From Rhodanobacteraceae bacterium (GTDB lineage: Bacteria > Pseudomonadota > Gammaproteobacteria > Xanthomonadales > SZUA-5): a stretch of 10,717 nt of DNA. Position numbers and translations under genes: made by a program. Shown here in pieces: positions 8,057-10,717 of the stretch. How positions within the stretch are numbered: position 1 is the stretch's first letter; every line of letters starts with the position of its first letter. Under the pieces are notes generated by a model. That model searched no databases and was not told the DNA's origin. It saw nothing but the letters and a program-made list of their open reading frames with translations. The stretch is from NCBI GenBank assembly GCA_003233535.1, contig QIMA01000040.1, positions 1-10,717 on the forward strand. The letters are read 5' to 3'.

Positions 8057-8076
8057 GTTCTTGTGATTTCTAGAAC
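8057..8076 (-). promoter_or_regulatory. GTTCT-N10-AGAAC dyad upstream of cysD
   Basis: A perfect 5-bp inverted repeat with a 10-base spacer lies 25-44 bp before the cysD start, containing the 8-bp palindrome TTCTAGAA at one side. Its position and symmetry fit a repressor or activator site, or a promoter-proximal element, for the sulfate-activation genes. The surrounding bases are the least GC-rich of the locus, as expected for a promoter, although no strong sigma-70 boxes are evident. The protein encoded just upstream has a helix-turn-helix and is one candidate binder. That link is inference. Confidence 0.3.
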
Positions 8077-8130
8077 GTTCAGCCACTAATTGCTTTAGCA
8101 GCGGTCCAAAGCCGGAAGCCGGTGCCGCCG

Positions 8131-8965
8131 TCAGCGGTTTATGCGGTTCCCTGCGGGCAGCGGGCGGCGCGGGTCGAGGCCCTCGGGCCAGACCCGCTCC
8201 CTGCCGCTGCGGTAATCGAAAGCTGAGCAGCTGCGGCGCCGACTGGGCGAGCCACTCACTGAAGCTGTCTGCCCTCAGCCACACGTCGTGACCCAGCAAC
8301 AGCAGCAACGGACGCGCGTGGAGTGCCCGCAGGCGGTCGGCGAAATCGATTAGCTGGGGCGCCCGCAGGCGATCTTGCCAAACTAGGCAGCTGACCGAAC
8401 CGCGTGTGTCGATTGCCCGCAGCAGGCCGCGCCGTTTGCCGTCATCGCACGACAAGGCGGCCGGCAACGCGCATTCATCTAGCCACAAGAGCAGGCCCGC
8501 ACCATCCCGTGCACGCTGCCGAAGCTGGGCGTAAACGCGCTGTTTCCACCATCCGGGCGCCAAGGAAGTGCCTTCCGCCGCGCCGACCAGTTCGAGCTGG
8601 CGGCAATAGCGATGCATGGTCCGCTGCGAGGGTACCGGCTGCTCTTTTGCACGTAGCCATAGCGTGATCGCCGCGCTATTCCAGAGCGGGTAATCCACGC
8701 CTGCTTGAGTCGGTGCGCCGAGCAGCATGTCTCGTCGCAGTCGCGCCCACAGCAAAGGGTCGATCGATTTGCCGGAGCCGGTTGGTCGTCCGCCAGGCTT
8801 GGGTTCCAGGCCAGTCCAGCCGCGCTCTTGCCACGCCCGATAGGCAGCAATGACGGTGGGCTGGGACAAGCCGCTCTCGGCTGCCGCTCGGCGCAAGCTG
8901 CCGCCCTGCCGACGAATCTCCACGGCCTGCCGTTTGCGTGCTTGCAGGGTGCTTTTGGCAACCAT
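8131..8965 (-). CDS. IS630-transposase-derived helix-turn-helix protein, apparently catalytically dead; open into cysD
   Basis: Residues 1-60 (ATG at 8965) form a helix-turn-helix of the IS630/Tc1-mariner type: [20 protein letters not shown], then [20 protein letters not shown]. Residues 70-125 match the second DNA-binding segment ([31 protein letters not shown]). A DDE-like fold follows: WLDECAL (161-167) corresponds to the first catalytic Asp. [20 protein letters not shown], at 220-238, corresponds to the usual 'LVxDNxxxH' strand but has Gly-His in place of Asp-Asn. The terminal SPxLNPxE block with the catalytic Glu is absent. It is therefore unlikely to transpose, and no terminal repeats flank it. 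In the written frame it runs on through a Pro/Arg-rich stretch into CysD at residue 312. One base over, the region reads [20 protein letters not shown], then RINR and a TGA at 8133-8131, with better third-position G+C. I think that is the true end, a protein of about 278 residues. It may be a regulator of the adjacent cys genes. Confidence 0.6.
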
Positions 8966-9085
8966 GAGTGGCTTTCAGATTGAGTGCTAAAGGAGTTTAT
9001 GGCTAGTAGGGTGAGAACGCCAGAGATAAGGACCCTCAAAACGGCCTGCCATTCGCCACGATTTTGCGGGAATGCTTCGGATGTC

Positions 9086-9268
9086 TAGCCCGGATATTTC
9101 ATGAACTCGCGCAATGATCGCGCAGGACATTGATTGCCCAGTGGTTTTTCACAGTGTTTTTTCAAGAAAAGGGAGCGGTGTAATGGTTCATACACCCGAC
9201 TGCGGAAAAATCGCTGGGCGATCAAGGGCCTAGCGAGGGCGCGTGAAGTTTATGAAATGTCCGGGCTA
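9086..9268 (+). mobile_element. 183-bp miniature inverted-repeat element (MITE-like)
   Basis: The left end (9086-9112) reads TAGCCCGGATATTTCATGAA then CTCGCGC. The right end, read on the minus strand from 9268, is TAGCCCGGACATTTCATAAA then CTTCACGCGC. These are terminal inverted repeats of about 22-25 bp with a few mismatches. The interior is too short for a transposase and shows only chance reading frames, so it is a non-autonomous or internally deleted element. Its right 89 bp recur at the start of the window, showing that the sequence is mobile or repeated in this genome. I see no convincing target duplication at the edges (ATGTC on the left, AAGAA on the right). An IS1380-type parent came to mind from the general look of the ends, but I cannot establish it. 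Confidence 0.7.
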
Positions 9269-9272
9269 AAGA

Positions 9273-9362
9273 AACGGCCCCGAACGTGGGGGACGTCCGA
9301 GGCCGTTGGGGCTAACTGGACCGCGAGACCTGGGGAGTGGCTCGCGATCCTGGGGATGGTCC
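9273..9362 (+). other. Two consecutive hairpins in the leader region of the DHH phosphoesterase gene
   Basis: AACGGCC (9273-9279) pairs with GGCCGTT (9301-9307), and the inner bases (CG, ACG against CGT, CG) extend the stem with symmetric mismatches around a G-rich loop. Next, GGACC (9318-9322) pairs with GGTCC (9358-9362), enclosing GCGAG (9323-9327) with CTCGC (9341-9345). A CCTGGGGA-type direct repeat sits at 9329 and 9349. The arrangement suggests a structured RNA or recombination-prone DNA immediately right of the 183-bp element. No known riboswitch class or tRNA fits. The 9269-9614 interval otherwise contains no supported gene. Confidence 0.3.
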
Positions 9363-9382
9363 ACTATGGGGAGGAGTGAACC

Positions 9383-9403
9383 TGAGCCAGCATTGCTGAC
9401 TCA
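9383..9403. promoter_or_regulatory. 21-bp operator-like dyad
   Basis: TGAGCCAGCA (9383-9392) and TGCTGACTCA (9394-9403) are inverted copies with one mismatch around a single central T. Length and symmetry are typical of a dimeric regulator site. It lies about 210 bp upstream of the DHH phosphoesterase start, and no candidate regulator gene is adjacent. Confidence 0.3.
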
Positions 9404-9604
9404 AGGGTATTAGATGGGGTATAGGGGGGTAAGTTCCAGGGTCAAGAGTCGGGTGTCGTATAGGCGTTCAGAGGTGCTTAACGGAGGTGACGGGCGCGTG
9501 CATTGCTCACGCTATGCACACTTCTCGTTGGGTTTTCACCCGAATCTGGCACTTTTGCCCTCACCTGGGCCTAGAATGTGGTTAATTTCGCATTTTGCGT
9601 AAGT

Positions 9605-9610
9605 GGAGGG
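9605..9610 (+). promoter_or_regulatory. Ribosome binding site deciding the DHH gene start
   Basis: GGAGGG ends four bases before the ATG at 9615. An in-frame GTG at 9603 would place this sequence inside the coding region, so 9615 is the better start. Confidence 0.75.
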
Positions 9611-9614
9611 AGCT

Positions 9615-10544
9615 ATGACTAACAAATATCGTCTGGTCACCCGCAGCGATTTCGATGGTCTGGCGTGTGCAGTCCTGCTGAAAGAGCAAGATTTGATCGA
9701 CGAAATCCTGTTTGTGCACCCCAAAGACATGCAGGACGGCAAGATTCCGATTTCTGCACGGGACATCACTACCAACCTGCCCTACGTCCCAGGCTGCCAC
9801 CTTGCTTTTGATCATCACGCGAGCGAGTTGATCCGCGTCGGTGACCGCCCGGCTAACCACATCATCAGCGCCGGCGCACCGTCTGCAGCGCGCGTGGTGT
9901 TTGATCATTACGGTGGTGCCGACGCCTTTCCGCAGGTCAGCGCGGCGATGATGGCGGCGGTTGATCAAGCCGATTCAGCGCAATACAACCTCAACGACAT
10001 TCTCAATCCTAGCGGTTGGACGCTGCTCAACTACTTAATGGATGCGCGCACAGGTTTGGGTCGCTTCCGTCAGTTTCGGGTGTCGAACTACCAGCTGATG
10101 ATGCAGTTGATTGAATACTGCCGCGATCACTCAATCGAACAGATTCTTGAGCTGCCGGATGTCAAAGAGCGCGCCGGACTGTACTTCGCTCAGCAAACCT
10201 TGGCGCGGGCGCAGATCGAACAGTGCGCACGTCAGCAGGGCAAGACTGTGGTTTTGGACCTGCGCGAGGAAAACACTATCTACGCAACCAATCGTTTCTT
10301 TCTTTACGCGCTGTTCCCAGCTGCCAGCGTCTCGATTCACGTGATCTGGGGCAAGGAGCGGCAAAACACCGCACTGGCGGTTGGCAAGTCCATCCTCGAC
10401 CGCTCGGCTCTAGTCCACATTGGTGAGCTGTGCCTGGAATACGGCGGCGGCGGGCATGCGGCAGCCGGCACCTGCCAAGTCGACAACGACGCCGCCGACC
10501 GCGTACTCGGTGAGCTGATTGAGAAAATCGCTGAGGCCGGTTGA
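9615..10544 (+). CDS. DHH-family phosphoesterase (DHH/DHHA1 domains)
   Basis: A 309-residue cytoplasmic metal-dependent phosphoesterase of the RecJ/NrnA/exopolyphosphatase-like superfamily. The N-terminal DHH domain has the first metal-binding motif TRSDFDGLACAVLL (Asp12, Asp14), the signature DHH at 66-68 in AFDHHAS, and the later Asp motif AAVDQADSA (Asp117, Asp120). The C-terminal substrate-binding DHHA1 domain ends with GGGGHAAAG at 277-285. All expected metal ligands are visible, so it should be active, probably on short oligonucleotides, cyclic dinucleotide products or a phosphate ester or anhydride. The exact substrate cannot be read from the sequence. It is too short for RecJ and lacks tRNA-binding or CBS domains. 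It stands alone on the + strand after about 350 bp of non-coding DNA, with a strong ribosome binding site. Confidence 0.9.
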   Translation: MTNKYRLVTRSDFDGLACAVLLKEQDLIDEILFVHPKDMQDGKIPISARDITTNLPYVPGCHLAFDHHASELIRVGDRPANHIISAGAPSAARVVFDHYGGADAFPQVSAAMMAAVDQADSAQYNLNDILNPSGWTLLNYLMDARTGLGRFRQFRVSNYQLMMQLIEYCRDHSIEQILELPDVKERAGLYFAQQTLARAQIEQCARQQGKTVVLDLREENTIYATNRFFLYALFPAASVSIHVIWGKERQNTALAVGKSILDRSALVHIGELCLEYGGGGHAAAGTCQVDNDAADRVLGELIEKIAEAG

Positions 10545-10550
10545 TCGGCG

Positions 10551-10640
10551 GACAGGACTAGCGGCGGACTGGGTATCCGTGTCTCGACTGGGTGCCGTCC
10601 GCACTGCCGTTGTCTCAAGACCGCATGCTAGTGTCCTGTC
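10551..10640 (+). terminator. Nested inverted repeat after the DHH gene, possible terminator
   Basis: GACAGGACTAGC (10551-10562) pairs with GCTAGTGTCCTGTC (10627-10640) apart from a 2-base bulge. Inside, GCGGAC (10564-10569) pairs with GTCCGC (10597-10602), and ACTGGGT is directly repeated at 10568 and 10587. The structure starts six bases after the stop codon. There is no T-run, so a terminator role is only suggested by position; it could instead be a decayed element end. From 10641 to the end of the window I see no supported feature. Confidence 0.35.
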
Positions 10641-10717
10641 AACGGTCTAATGACGGGTTCAGCGCCCCTGTGATGTTTCGCCGCAAGGCGCGTCGCGCAG
10701 GCAATGGCTCAGTCCTT

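Noticed and set aside
8982..8990. GAGTGCTAA matching one half of the CIRCE heat-shock operator
   Set aside because: The partner half TTAGCACTC is not found nine bases upstream, and the adjacent gene is not a chaperone.
9273..9310. Possible integron attC-like site
   Set aside because: The inverted repeat ends in GTTGGGG, which does not fit the GTTRRRY core, the matching RYYYAAC is lacking, and no integrase is nearby.
9134..9379. 81-codon + strand ORF across the 183-bp element
   Set aside because: It runs through the right terminal repeat into flanking DNA, which no real gene of the element would do, and has no family resemblance.

Overview
The window looks like a chromosomal segment of a gammaproteobacterium with moderately high G+C. 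That placement is an inference from the family-level look of RuvA, CysD, CysNC, the rhomboid protease and the DHH phosphoesterase. No rRNA or other taxonomic marker is present. It combines intact housekeeping genes with badly decayed gene fragments and a short repeated mobile element.

Layout from left to right. Positions 1-89 are one end of a repeat that recurs at 9180-9268. Next to it (94-366, + strand) is a C-terminal scrap of a P-type cation-transporting ATPase. On the minus strand follow a membrane/TPR protein (567-1856), a 283-bp hairpin-rich intergenic stretch, and a rhomboid protease with a long C-terminal repeat region (2140-3609). At 3736-4022 is a collapsed pseudogene of the large phosphotransferase/class III aminotransferase fusion family. 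Then comes intact ruvA (4306-4905) without ruvC or ruvB beside it, and a short orphan coding-like fragment on the + strand (4961-5119).

The central unit is the sulfate-activation operon, transcribed on the minus strand. An IS630-transposase-like protein (about 8131-8965) is followed by cysD (7121-8032) and cysNC (5235-7121). CysD and the CysN domain form ATP sulfurylase (sulfate to APS), and the C-terminal CysC domain phosphorylates APS to PAPS. The IS630-like protein keeps its helix-turn-helix half but appears to have lost transposase catalytic residues, so it may be a domesticated, regulator-like protein. As written it is open in frame into cysD, giving a 614-codon ORF. A second frame suggests the real protein ends at 8131 and that a one-base frame break creates the apparent fusion.

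To the right is a 183-bp element with terminal inverted repeats (9086-9268), about 350 bp of intergenic DNA with several hairpins and a 21-bp dyad, then a DHH/DHHA1 phosphoesterase gene on the + strand (9615-10544) and a nested inverted repeat at its 3' end. I found no tRNA, rRNA, CRISPR array or phage module.

The most rewarding items are the IS630-derived protein joined to cysD, the three-piece aminotransferase pseudogene, and the repeat copies at the two ends of the 9-kb segment.
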